From contig CANEZL010000044.1 of NCBI GenBank assembly GCA_947444195.1, positions 1 to 38,511 of the forward strand: a DNA stretch of 38,511 nucleotides, given 5' to 3'. The translations under genes were made by a program, and so were the position numbers. The notes under the pieces were generated by a model. That model searched no databases. It worked only from the letters and a program-made list of their open reading frames with translations, and was not told the origin of the DNA. The stretch comes from Methylobacteriaceae bacterium. GTDB lineage: Bacteria > Pseudomonadota > Alphaproteobacteria > Rhizobiales > Beijerinckiaceae. Positions 25,874 through 33,622 of this stretch are shown here, piece by piece (position 1 is the stretch's first letter; each line of letters starts with the position of its first letter).

Positions 25874-25902
25874 GCGCCCGGGCCGCCGCGGCGGCCGGGC
25901 GC
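25874..25902 (-). terminator. Strong GC hairpin between phaA and phaB
   Basis: gcgcccgggccgcc (25874-25887) pairs with ggcggccgggcgc (25890-25902) with a single bulge and a tiny loop. It sits 16-44 bases after the phaA stop on the minus strand. No T-run follows, so read-through to phaB is plausible; it may act as attenuator or 3' stabiliser. Confidence 0.35.
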
Positions 25903-25917
25903 GGGCCTCGCGGTCGA

Positions 25918-27102
25918 TCAGGGCCGCTCGAGGCACATGGCGACGCCCATGCCGCCGCCGATGCACAGGGTGGCGAGGCCCTTCTTGGCGTCGCGGCGCT
26001 TCATCTCGTGCAGCAGGGTGACGAGGACGCGGGCACCCGAGGCGCCGATGGGGTGGCCGATGGCGATGGCGCCGCCGTTGACGTTCACCTTCTCGTCGTC
26101 CCAGCCCATGTCCTTGTTCACGGCGAGCGCCTGGGCGGCGAAGGCCTCGTTGGCCTCGATCAGGTCGAGGTCGGCGGGCTTCCAGCCGGCCTTGTCCAGG
26201 GCCTTGCGCGAGGCCGGGATCGGGCCGGTGCCCATGATCTTCGGGTCGACGCCCGCGGTCGCCCAGGACCTGATCTTGGCGAGCGGGGTGAGGCCGCGGC
26301 GCTCGGCCTCCGAGGCCGACATCAGCACGAGGGCGGCGGCGCCGTCGTTGAGGCCCGAGGCGTTGGCCGCGGTCACGGTGCCGTCCTTCGAGAAGGCAGG
26401 CTTCAGCTTGGCCATCGCCTCGAGGGTGGCGCCGTCGCGGATGTACTCGTCCGTGTCGACCACCGTGTCGCCCTTCCGGCCCGGCACGGTGACGGGGGCG
26501 ATCTCCTCCTTGAAGCGGCCCTCCTTGCGGGCGGCCTCGGCCTTGTTCTGCGAGCGCGTCGCGAACTGGTCCTGCTGCTCGCGGGTGAGCTGGAAGGCCT
26601 GGGCCACGTTCTCGGCGGTGGTGCCCATGTGGTAGCCGTTGAAGGCGTCCCAGAGGCCGTCCTTGATCATGGTGTCGACGAGCTTGACGTCGCCCATCTT
26701 CTGGCCGCCGCGCAGGTACTGCGCGTGGGGCGAGAGCGACATCGATTCCTGGCCGCCCGCCACGATGATCGTGGCGTCGCCGTTCTGGATCTGCTGCATG
26801 CCGACCGCGACGGTGCGCAGGCCCGAGCCGCAGACCTGGTTGAGGCCCCAGGCGGTGGCCTTCTCGGAGATGCCCGCGGCGATGGCCGCCTGGCGCGCGG
26901 GGTTCTGGCCGGCGCCCGCGGTGAGCACCTGGCCGAAGATCACCTCGTCCACCTCCTCGGGGGAGACCTTGGCGCGCTCGAGCGCCGCCTGGATGGCGAC
27001 CTTGCCGAGCTCGTGGGCGGGCACGCTGCCGAAGGCGCCGCCGAACGAACCCACGGGGGTGCGCGCCGCACCGACGATGACGATCTCTTCGTTGCCTGCC
27101 AT
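25918..27102 (-). CDS. phaA: Acetyl-CoA acetyltransferase (beta-ketothiolase) PhaA
   Basis: 394 residues, a full thiolase. The nucleophilic Cys lies in GLNQVCGSGLRT (about C88). The C-terminal half has NVNGGAIAIGHPIGASGARVLVTLLHEM (catalytic His) and ATLCIGGGMGVAMCLER with the second catalytic Cys. It starts MAGNEEIVIVGAARTPVGSFGG. It condenses two acetyl-CoA to acetoacetyl-CoA, the first step of polyhydroxybutyrate synthesis. ATG 27102 is preceded on the minus strand by gaggagaacgtcag; an ATG six codons earlier overlaps this site, so it is rejected. The gene is divergent from phaR, sharing a 271-bp control region. Confidence 0.97.
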   Translation of the reverse strand: MAGNEEIVIVGAARTPVGSFGGAFGSVPAHELGKVAIQAALERAKVSPEEVDEVIFGQVLTAGAGQNPARQAAIAAGISEKATAWGLNQVCGSGLRTVAVGMQQIQNGDATIIVAGGQESMSLSPHAQYLRGGQKMGDVKLVDTMIKDGLWDAFNGYHMGTTAENVAQAFQLTREQQDQFATRSQNKAEAARKEGRFKEEIAPVTVPGRKGDTVVDTDEYIRDGATLEAMAKLKPAFSKDGTVTAANASGLNDGAAALVLMSASEAERRGLTPLAKIRSWATAGVDPKIMGTGPIPASRKALDKAGWKPADLDLIEANEAFAAQALAVNKDMGWDDEKVNVNGGAIAIGHPIGASGARVLVTLLHEMKRRDAKKGLATLCIGGGMGVAMCLERP

Positions 27103-27373
27103 CTGACGTTCTCCTCGCACGGCCGGCGCGTCTTGAGGATGTTCGGCGCTCTGGTCCGCTTACCTCGGATGAAGGGCCTGCACCCGGCGAAGTCAAGCGG
27201 ATCCGCCGACAGGGGCGGCGGCCCGTCGCGGCGGCCTCGCCCGCCCGGCATGCATGATTGTGCTGGGAAAGACGACGAATTGCGGTTTTCGTCAGCGCCT
27301 GAAAGCCTTAAGCTCCCGGTGCGCGCGCAATGCCTGAAGTCGCCGCGCCGTCGTGATCGGAGAGACCGCGGAG
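27103..27373. promoter_or_regulatory. Divergent control region of phaA and phaR
   Basis: 271 bp with no gene, between start codons pointing outward, so promoters of both must lie here. Palindromic TGC-rich sequences are present: gcatgc near 27248 and tgcgcgcgca near 27320. PhaR proteins bind TGC/GCA-rich sites in other bacteria, so these are candidate operators. No firm -35/-10 was assigned. Confidence 0.4.
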
Positions 27374-27976
27374 ATGGCGGAGAACGTCAAGGCCCAGCAG
27401 ACCGTCATCAAGAAGTATGCGAACCGGCGTCTCTACCACACCGGCACCTCGACCTACGTGACGCTCGAGGATCTGGCGACGATGGTGCAGAACGGCGAGG
27501 ACTTCGTCGTCTACGATGCCCGCACCAGCGACGACATCACCCGCTCCGTGCTGACGCAGATCATCTTCGAGCAGGAGAACAAGGCCGGCGCCGACAACCT
27601 CCTGCCGGTCGCCTTCCTGCGGCAGCTGATCCGCTTCTACGGGGACAGCATGCGCACGATGGTGCCGAGCTTCCTCGAATTCTCGATGGCCAATTTCGCC
27701 CGCGACCAGGACGGCCTGCGGGAGAAATTCTCCACGAATTTCGGGCCGGCGGCGTTCCAGAACGCCATCGAGCAGCAGGTGCGCACCAACATGAGCTTCT
27801 TCGGCGACGCCATGAAGATGTTCACCGGCTTCGCGCCCCCCGGCACCGCGCCGGCCGCCCAGCCGGCCAAGCCCGCGGCCGCGCCGGCCACCGCCCCCGC
27901 CCCGAGCGAACTCGACGACCTGAAGCGCCAGATGCTCCTGATGCAGGAGCGCCTGGAGGAGCTGGCCAAGAAGTAG
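27374..27976 (+). CDS. phaR: Polyhydroxyalkanoate synthesis repressor PhaR
   Basis: 200 residues. The N-terminal PHB/PHA accumulation regulator DNA-binding domain is clear: VIKKYANRRLYHTGTSTYVTLEDLATMVQNGEDFVVYDA. The PHB_acc region that binds the polymer follows (DDITRSVLTQIIFEQENK, LLPVAFLRQLIRFYGDSM, VPSFLEFSM). The C-terminus is a flexible Ala/Pro stretch followed by a short coiled coil (SELDDLKRQMLLMQERLEELAKK). It represses phasin and its own gene by binding DNA and is released when it binds PHB granules. ATG 27374 is used, with ggagag 11 bases upstream; GTG 27353 is a weaker alternative. phaC and phasin genes are not in this window. Confidence 0.95.
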   Translation: MAENVKAQQTVIKKYANRRLYHTGTSTYVTLEDLATMVQNGEDFVVYDARTSDDITRSVLTQIIFEQENKAGADNLLPVAFLRQLIRFYGDSMRTMVPSFLEFSMANFARDQDGLREKFSTNFGPAAFQNAIEQQVRTNMSFFGDAMKMFTGFAPPGTAPAAQPAKPAAAPATAPAPSELDDLKRQMLLMQERLEELAKK

Positions 27977-28064
27977 GGGCCCGCCCAGACAAAGGTTGAC
28001 GGAACGTTAACGACGGCCCCAGACTTGCTCCGACCGCGTGATCCCATGCGGAGGATGCGAGACC

Positions 28065-28355
28065 ATGGCTCGGATCGAACCAGTCGGCCATCCCGCCACG
28101 GTCCGGAGGCGTGCCGTTCCGGAACGCCCCTCCGGGACGGACCTCGTCGTGGTCGCGGCGCCCGCCCCCGGCGACGGCCGCACCGCCGGGCCGTCCCAGG
28201 GTCCGGCCGGAGTGCGCTCCGGGGATGCCCGGCCCCGGGCGGCCTTCGTCGCCCAGCTCATCGTCTGCGCGGATCCGGCCCTGCGCCCCTCCCGGGCCGA
28301 GCGGGCCGGCCGGGCCGCCCGCGCCTACGCCGCCACCGCCCTTCAGGTCGCTTGA
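28065..28355 (+). CDS. Hypothetical small protein
   Basis: 96 residues; ATG 28065 follows a strong ggagg (28050-28054) at a good distance. The first 60 residues are basic and Gly/Pro-rich and look disordered. The C-terminal part, FVAQLIVCADPALRPSRAERAGRAARAYAATA, is a helix-forming segment of a type I associate with small uncharacterised alphaproteobacterial proteins (A-x-F-x-A-Q-L-I ... R-x-x-R-A). No signal peptide or membrane helix. It is convergent with rpmF and 88 bp downstream of phaR. Function unknown. Confidence 0.65.
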   Translation: MARIEPVGHPATVRRRAVPERPSGTDLVVVAAPAPGDGRTAGPSQGPAGVRSGDARPRAAFVAQLIVCADPALRPSRAERAGRAARAYAATALQVA

Positions 28356-28360
28356 CGCAC

Positions 28361-28391
28361 GAAAACGCCCGAGACCGGCGGCCTCGGGCGT
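28361..28391 (-). terminator. Intrinsic terminator of rpmF
   Basis: 9-bp perfect stem, acgcccgag (28365-28373) and ctcgggcgt (28383-28391), 9-base loop. Read on the minus strand the stem is followed by TTTTC. It ends the rpmF transcript 41 bp after its stop and may also serve the opposing small gene. Confidence 0.75.
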
Positions 28392-28431
28392 CGACGGATC
28401 GGTGCTGATGCCCCGGCGCGCCGGGACGGAA

Positions 28432-28620
28432 TCAGGCCTCGGCGGACTTCACCTTGAGAACTTGGCGACCGCGGTACATGCCGGTCTTCAGGTCGATGTG
28501 GTGCGGACGGCGCAGCTCGCCCGAGTCCTTGTCCTCGACATAGGTCGGCGCCTTGAGGGCGTCGGCGGAACGGCGCATGCCGCGCCGCGAGGGGGAGGTC
28601 TTTCGCTTCGGAACGGCCAT
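28432..28620 (-). CDS. rpmF: 50S ribosomal protein L32
   Basis: 62 residues, the standard alphaproteobacterial L32: [20 protein letters not shown], then the motif [16 protein letters not shown]. Very basic N-terminus that threads into the 50S subunit near the peptidyl-transferase exit region. It lacks the four zinc-binding cysteines, as is usual for this form in these bacteria. The start at 28620 is fixed by the conserved MAVPK; the longer open frame upstream is not part of the protein. It appears monocistronic, closed by a good terminator. Confidence 0.98.
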
Positions 28621-28943
28621 GACAACGATCCTTGAGACTGGCGGATGACGACAAAGCGGCGCGCGGGCGGCTCCCCGATGAGCGAGGATCGCCTCATGCA
28701 CCGCGCGATGCGAGAGATTCGAGGGCGCGCTTATAGCGCCCGCCCCGCGCCCTGGCTAGAGCCGGGACAGACCAAATCCCGACGCGACCGCCCGAGCGGC
28801 GGATCCGGGCTTCGCGCCCCGGACCCACCCGTAATCCCGGCTGCTGCGGGATGTCGCACGTTAAGCCGGGGTTCAAGCGGGCAGGATCAGGTTCGCCGGA
28901 CCGGCCACGTTCCTACGGGCCGGATCCCTTCGGGAGAACCACC
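28621..28943. other. Divergent intergenic region, rpmF / comEA-like
   Basis: 323 bp with outward-facing genes. gggcgcgcttatagcgccc (28723-28741) is an inverted repeat with a TATAAG-like centre on the minus strand and might be the rpmF promoter region. No matching -35 was found. Nothing else recognised. Confidence 0.3.
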
Positions 28944-29336
28944 ATGGTCTCGTCCAGCAAGTCCGTCCTGCGCTCGCTCGCCCTGCTCGCCGCCCTCGCA
29001 GGCACGCCGGCCCTCGCCCAGGCACCCGCGCCGACCAGCCCCACCGCCCCGGCCAAGCCCGCGCCGGCGGCGCCCGCGACGCCCACGGCACCGAAGAGCC
29101 CGACCACCCCGGCCGCCGAGGCGCCGCACAAGGACGCGGCCAAGGGCGCGCTGATCGACCTCAACAGCGCGAGCGCCGCGGAACTCGACGCCCTGCCCGG
29201 CATCGGCGGCGCCCGCTCGGCCGCGATCATCAAGGGCCGCCCCTATCGCGGCAAGGACGAGCTCGTCTCCAAGAAGATCATCCCGCAGAACGTCTACGAC
29301 GGGATCAAGGACAAGGTCATCGCCAAGCAGAAGTAG
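28944..29336 (+). CDS. Exported ComEA-like helix-hairpin-helix protein
   Basis: 130 residues. Sec signal peptide (SVLRSLALLAALAGTPALAQA, cleavage near 26), a roughly 40-residue Pro/Ala linker, then one HhH domain: GALIDLNSASAAELDALPGIGGARSAAIIKGRPYRGKDELVSKKIIPQNVYDGIKDKV. The LNSA...L..LPGIG..(R/K)A..I...R PY motif is the ComEA DNA-binding signature. It is much shorter than Bacillus ComEA and lacks a membrane anchor; the size suits a periplasmic DNA-binding protein, as ComEA in Gram-negatives that retains incoming DNA. No other competence genes are near, so a transformation role is inferred only. A strong terminator follows at once. Confidence 0.87.
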   Translation: MVSSSKSVLRSLALLAALAGTPALAQAPAPTSPTAPAKPAPAAPATPTAPKSPTTPAAEAPHKDAAKGALIDLNSASAAELDALPGIGGARSAAIIKGRPYRGKDELVSKKIIPQNVYDGIKDKVIAKQK

Positions 29337-29345
29337 CGAGCGGGC

Positions 29346-29375
29346 GCCGCTCCGGGTTTCCGGAGCGGCTTCCCT
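29346..29375 (+). terminator. Intrinsic terminator after comEA-like gene
   Basis: 10-bp perfect stem gccgctccgg/ccggagcggc, loop gttt, followed by ttccctt. It lies 10 bases after the stop and 5 bases before the stop of the convergent TerC gene, so it may work in both directions. Confidence 0.75.
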
Positions 29376-29379
29376 TCGC

Positions 29380-30165
29380 TCAGCCCCGGCCGGCCCGCCG
29401 CTGCACGGGGGCGGCCTTGGCGGCGGCCTCGCCGCCGCCCTTGGCCCGCTTGCGGCGCCGGGCCAGCATGTTGAGGCCCTCCACCGCCGCCGAGAAGGCC
29501 ATGGCCGTGTAGATGTAGCCCTTCGGCACGTGCGCCCCGAAGCCCTCGGCGATCAGCACCATGCCGATCATCATGAGGAAGCCGAGCGCCAGCATCACCA
29601 CGGTGGGGTTGGCGGAGATGAAGCGCGAGAGCGGGTTGGCGGCCAGCAGCATCACGGTCACGGCGACGATGACGGCGATCATCATCACCGGCACGTGCTC
29701 GGTCATGCCGACCGCGGTGATGATCGAGTCGATCGAGAAGACGAGATCGAGCAGCAGGATCTGGCCGATCACCGCCGCGAAGCTGAGGGAGGCCCCGCCC
29801 TTCGCCTCCTCGGGATGGGGATCGACGCTCTCGTGGATCTCCTTGGTGGCCTTCCAGAGCAGGAACAGGCCGCCGCCGATCAGGATCATGTCCCGCCAGG
29901 AGAAGCCCTTGCCGAGGATGCTGAAGACCGGCTCGGTGAGATGGACGATGAAGGCGACGGCGCCGAGGAGGGCGAGGCGCAGGATCGCCGCGAGGCCGAT
30001 GCCGATGCGGCGCGCCTTCGCCTGCTGCTCGACGGGCAGCTTGTTCGTCAGGATGGAGATGAAGATCAGGTTGTCGATGCCGAGCACCACCTCCATCACG
30101 ATGAGGGTGGCCAGGGCGGCCCAGACGGCCGGATCGGCGGCGAGTTGCGTCAGACTCTCGAGCAT
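29380..30165 (-). CDS. TerC family integral membrane protein
   Basis: 261 residues with seven or eight hydrophobic helices. TerC hallmarks are the acidic membrane motifs VMEVVLGIDNLIFISILTNKLP and LLLDLVFSIDSIITAVGMTEH, which have the E-x4-DN and D-x3-(S/D)xDS pattern proposed to bind a divalent metal. The second repeat ends PKGYIYTAMAFSAAVEGLNMLARRR. This is the YoaE/YgdQ-like TerC subgroup without a CBS tail, and recent work links TerC proteins to manganese export. The C-terminus is Lys/Arg-rich and cytosolic. It starts 61 bp after the minus-strand kinase start region ends, on the same strand as the lipid kinase, 15 bp downstream of it, so probably one operon. Confidence 0.9.
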   Translation of the reverse strand: MLESLTQLAADPAVWAALATLIVMEVVLGIDNLIFISILTNKLPVEQQAKARRIGIGLAAILRLALLGAVAFIVHLTEPVFSILGKGFSWRDMILIGGGLFLLWKATKEIHESVDPHPEEAKGGASLSFAAVIGQILLLDLVFSIDSIITAVGMTEHVPVMMIAVIVAVTVMLLAANPLSRFISANPTVVMLALGFLMMIGMVLIAEGFGAHVPKGYIYTAMAFSAAVEGLNMLARRRKRAKGGGEAAAKAAPVQRRAGRG

Positions 30166-30180
30166 GCAGGCGGGTTCCCG

Positions 30181-31104
30181 TCAGAAGGGCAGGATGCGTC
30201 CGCTCCCGGGCCGCTCCTCGGCGGCCGGGGCGAAGATCCGGAGCGCGCCGGGCACCACCTTGAAGTGGGCGGGCGTGCGGGTGGTCAGCTCGCCGTCGGT
30301 GTTCACCGGGCGGGGCCGTCGCGTGGAGAGGCGGATCTCGGTGGTCTTGAAGGCGCGCACGTCCTCCGCCCGCCCCTGCGTGCCGCGGCGGAGCGCCGGC
30401 AGCAGCGCGAGCAGGCGCCACCAATGGGCGATCTCCAGGCTGTAGAAATCGAGCTTGCCGTCGTCCACGGAGGCCTCCGCCTCCACCGTCATGCCGCCGC
30501 CGTAATGGCGCCCGTTGCCGACGGAGACCTGGATGGTGGTGACGCGCTCGGTGCAGCCGTCGTGCTCGATCGTGACCGTGAAGGGGCGCACCCGCCGCAG
30601 CACGCGCACCGCGGCCACCGCGTAGCCGAACACGCCCCATTTCTTCTTCGATTCGGCGGTGAGCTCGCCCGCGAGTTCCGCCGAGAAGCCGATGCTCGCC
30701 ACGTTGAAGTAGTAGTGCCCGTTGACCCAGCCGAGATCGACCGGGCGCGCCTCCGCCGTGGTGATGAAGCGGGCCGCCGCCAGGGGGTCGAGGGGCAGGC
30801 TCAGGGAGCGGGCGAGGTCGTTGGCGGTGCCGAGCGGCAGGATGCCGAGCGGCAGCCCGGTCTCGACGAGGCCCGCGGCGGCGGCGTTCATGGTGCCGTC
30901 GCCGCCGCCCAGGATCACGAGGTCGACGCGCCCGGCATGGTCGCGCACGAGGGCGCCGCAATCCTCCCCCGACGCCTCCACGGGCTCGATGCCGCCCTGG
31001 CGCAGGGTGTCGCGGATCGCGTCCAGGGGCACGCCGCCGTTGCGGGCCCGCGCGTTGCAGACGAGGAGGGCGCGCCGCGGCGCCGGCGCATCGGCCGCGC
31101 TCAT
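30181..31104 (-). CDS. Diacylglycerol/lipid kinase family protein (DAGK_cat)
   Basis: 307 residues. Begins RRALLVCNARARNGG, with the ATP-binding GGGDGTMNAAAAGLVETGLPLGILPLGTANDLARSL (GGDGT and P-x-GT-x-ND-x-AR motifs), both diagnostic for the YegS/DgkB/sphingosine kinase superfamily. The second domain contains FYFNVASIGFSAEL-like sequence (HYYFNVASIGFSAE) and ends ELTTRTPAHFKVVPGALRIFAP, the usual TDGE/P closing segment (NTDGEL). It phosphorylates a membrane lipid such as diacylglycerol; the exact substrate is unknown. ATG 31104 is preferred over the open extension to 31293, which is Arg/Pro-rich. The downstream TerC gene is 15 bp away. Confidence 0.9.
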   Translation of the reverse strand: MSAADAPAPRRALLVCNARARNGGVPLDAIRDTLRQGGIEPVEASGEDCGALVRDHAGRVDLVILGGGDGTMNAAAAGLVETGLPLGILPLGTANDLARSLSLPLDPLAAARFITTAEARPVDLGWVNGHYYFNVASIGFSAELAGELTAESKKKWGVFGYAVAAVRVLRRVRPFTVTIEHDGCTERVTTIQVSVGNGRHYGGGMTVEAEASVDDGKLDFYSLEIAHWWRLLALLPALRRGTQGRAEDVRAFKTTEIRLSTRRPRPVNTDGELTTRTPAHFKVVPGALRIFAPAAEERPGSGRILPF

Positions 31105-31483
31105 GAGAGGCCGTCCGCGGGCGTGCGGCCGGACGGGGATCGGGAAGGGTGCACGGGACGGCACTCCGTTGCGCTCGCGCCGCGTCAGCGCAAAGGCAGG
31201 GAAGCGGTCCGACATCACGGTCGACGCCTCGACCGCCAGAGGGGCCCGGACCCGGGTTGTGGTGAAACTTGGGCGTAGCGGGCCCGATCTCAAGCCCGGC
31301 CCCGCGATTTACCGGTCCGCGGTGGATGTCGGGCATGACGGCCGGCGGGCGGCCGCCGGGCGGGGAGCGGGCCCGCCGCGTCTGATAAGCGGGGCCGGCA
31401 CCGGAACCCTGCGGGCCCCCGCCCGCGTTTCCCGAGTCGCCGCCTCGGGGCCTTCCCCGCCACACGCCGTCCACGGTGATCCC
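31105..31483. other. Divergent intergenic region, lipid kinase / exported protein
   Basis: 379 bp between outward-facing genes. Frames are open on both strands but carry no recognisable protein. A promoter for each direction must be here; none could be assigned. No repeats of the 105-bp family were seen. Confidence 0.4.
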
Positions 31484-32224
31484 ATGCGCCCCGCCGCCCT
31501 CGCGACCTTGAGCCTTCTCCTCTCGGGCGCCGCCCTGGCGCCGGCCGCGGCGCAGACCGGATGGGTCGATCCGCCCGCCCGCTCGGCCACGCCCCCCGCC
31601 GCCGCGCCGGCGCCCGAGGCGAACGGGACCGAGGCGAGCGGGACCGGGGCGAAGGCCCCCGGCCCGAAGCTGCAGGCGGCAGCCCCCGCGGCGCCGCGGG
31701 CGGAGCGGCGGGCCCATCGCCACCGGCCCGGACATCCCCGCCGCCTCGCGCAGACGCCGCCGCCCGCGATGCCCGCCGCCGCGCCCCAGGCCGCCCCGGC
31801 GCCCGCCGCGGAGGCCCGCTTCACCGACTGGGCGGGCACGGCCCAGGCGCTCACCGCGGACTATCTCGGCGCCGTCTCCGCCCCTGGCGCCCGCATGGTC
31901 GCCGACGCGCCCCGCTTCTACGGCGAGCGCGTGCGCTTCCACGGGCGCGAGATGACGCTGACGGCGCTGCTCGCCGAGAAGCGGCGCTTCGCCCAGCGCT
32001 GGCCCGAGCGGAGCTACGCCCCGCGGGGCATGCGCACCGCCTGCAACGGCGCGCTCGCCACCTGCATCGTGCGCACGCAGGTGAGCTTCCACGCGGCGAG
32101 CCCCGGCCGGGGCGCCGTCTCGCAGGGACTCGTGGAGGTGGTGCTGGAGGTGAGCCTCGCCGGGCCGCGCCCGGTCATCGTCTCCGAGACGAGCCGGGTG
32201 CTGCGGCGCGGCGGCGACGCCTGA
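31484..32224 (+). CDS. Hypothetical exported protein
   Basis: 246 residues. Sec signal peptide (ALATLSLLLSGAALAPAAAQ, cleavage near 23), an approximately 90-residue Pro/Ala/Glu low-complexity linker with a His/Arg patch (RRAHRHRPGHPRR), then a folded domain from about residue 115: FTDWAGTAQALTADYLGAVSAP, then APRFYGERVRFHGREMTLTALLAEKRRFAQRWPERSYAPRG, then CNGALATCIVRTQVSFHAA. The KRRF-x-xRWP-x-R-x-Y motif and the C...C pair occur in rhizobial exported proteins of unknown function, in my recollection. The two Cys probably form a disulfide. It lies 106 bp before the next gene on the same strand. Confidence 0.75.
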   Translation: MRPAALATLSLLLSGAALAPAAAQTGWVDPPARSATPPAAAPAPEANGTEASGTGAKAPGPKLQAAAPAAPRAERRAHRHRPGHPRRLAQTPPPAMPAAAPQAAPAPAAEARFTDWAGTAQALTADYLGAVSAPGARMVADAPRFYGERVRFHGREMTLTALLAEKRRFAQRWPERSYAPRGMRTACNGALATCIVRTQVSFHAASPGRGAVSQGLVEVVLEVSLAGPRPVIVSETSRVLRRGGDA

Positions 32225-32330
32225 TCGCCGCGCGGTGCTGGCAGGTCCCGGCCCGTCGCGGGTTCCCAGCGGGCGGGTTTTCAGCGGGAAAGCGGTAGCC
32301 ACTCCCCCGGAACCCGCTTAGATCGGAGCC

Positions 32331-33518
32331 ATGGCAGTCTCAGAGGCGGCATCGGCGGATACGGAGGAACGGGCTGTCCGCCCGTTCCTGGAGGGCGTCG
32401 CGCGCACGCCGCTGGGCGAGCGCATCCGCGCGGAGATCGCCCGGCGCGAGCCCCGCCCCGTCGCCCGGCGCACCCTGGAATTCCTCGTCACCGCCGCGAT
32501 CGAGCCCAGCGCGGGCGAGCCCGGCTACCGGGTGGTGGACCGGCACGGCCGGCCGCGCCTCCGGCCCGAGGGCGATCCCCGCTCCGGCGAGCCCCTCGGC
32601 CTGGACGACCTCCTCGACGAGATCGCCGGACGCCATCCCGACCTGTTCCTGCCCCGGCCGGAGCCCGAGCCAGGGCCGGAGCCGGTCCGGGAATCGAGCC
32701 TCGCCGCCGGCGCCTCCGAGATGCGCGCCGCCACGGCCCGCTTCGTGGAGACGCAGTCCGAGCGGGCGCGGGCGCTCGCCGAGCGCTCCTCCGAGCAGGG
32801 CCAGCATATCGCGCGCCGGGCCGCCGACGCCCTCGCGGCCGGGCGCACGCGGCTCGCCGCGCGGGCCGCGGCGTGGCGAGAGCGGCGGGCCGCCGCCCCG
32901 GACGCGCCGACCATCCCTCCGGGGGCGTCCCCGGGCAGATCCGCGGGCCCATCCTGGGGCGGCGGCGGCGGCGTGGCGGAGGCGGTGCGCCATCCCTGGA
33001 TCGCGGGGGGCGCCGGGGCCGTCCTCGCCATGGTTCTCGCCGCCGGCCTCGTCGTCGGCCTGCGCAGCACGGGCGAGCGGAGCGGCACCGATCCCGGCCG
33101 GACCGCCGAGACGCCCGCGCCCCAGGCCGCCAGGGAGGCCGCCGAGCCCCCGCCCGAGAGCGAGAGCCCGGCCGTGACCCCGGAGCCGCCGCGCCCCGCC
33201 GCGAACGCCGTCACCGGCCAGGTCCAGGTGATCGACACGGCGACCCTGCGGCTCAACGGCAAGCTCGTGCGCCTGTTCGGCGTCGAGTGGGTGCGCGGGG
33301 GGCAGGCGGACGAGCTCACCCGCTACATCAACAACCGGCCGGTCACCTGCCAGCCGGTCCCGGGCAGCGAGAACCAGATCTGCCAGATCGAGGGGCGCGA
33401 CCTCTCCGAGGTGGTGCTGTTCAACGGGGGCGGCCGGGCCTCGTCGGAGGCGACGCCGGAACTCGTGGCGGCCGAGGACCATGCCCGCAGCGAGCGCCTC
33501 GGCGTCTGGAAGCGGTAG
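32331..33518 (+). CDS. Membrane protein with C-terminal degenerate SNase-like domain
   Basis: 395 residues. The N-terminal about 110 residues are cytosolic and charged (GVARTPLGERIRAEIARREPRPVARRTLEFL, then YRVVDRHGRPRLRPEGD). An Ala/Arg-rich helix region follows (about 120-190), then one membrane helix (GGAGAVLAMVLAAGLVVGLRS, about 225-245), a Pro/Glu linker, and a periplasmic domain from about residue 295: VTGQVQVIDTATLRLNGKLVRLFGVEW ... AAEDHARSERLGVWKR. That domain follows the staphylococcal-nuclease (OB-fold) plan, with Cys at VTCQP and ICQIEG. The D-x-P-E segment is replaced by VEWVRG and the Y-G-R catalytic Arg is absent, so it is probably not a nuclease. Confidence 0.75.
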   Translation: MAVSEAASADTEERAVRPFLEGVARTPLGERIRAEIARREPRPVARRTLEFLVTAAIEPSAGEPGYRVVDRHGRPRLRPEGDPRSGEPLGLDDLLDEIAGRHPDLFLPRPEPEPGPEPVRESSLAAGASEMRAATARFVETQSERARALAERSSEQGQHIARRAADALAAGRTRLAARAAAWRERRAAAPDAPTIPPGASPGRSAGPSWGGGGGVAEAVRHPWIAGGAGAVLAMVLAAGLVVGLRSTGERSGTDPGRTAETPAPQAAREAAEPPPESESPAVTPEPPRPAANAVTGQVQVIDTATLRLNGKLVRLFGVEWVRGGQADELTRYINNRPVTCQPVPGSENQICQIEGRDLSEVVLFNGGGRASSEATPELVAAEDHARSERLGVWKR

Positions 33519-33622
33519 AGCCCGTCCCGCCGGCGACGTGAGACGGCGTCGGGGGCGTTCCAGCCCTTGCGCCCGCCTGCCGGCTGCGCCTCTATGCGGC
33601 CGGATCGGCGAAGGGGCGGGCG

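Noticed and set aside
28691..28701. Longer N-terminus for L32
   Set aside because: The conserved L32 start MAVPKRK fixes the start at 28620.
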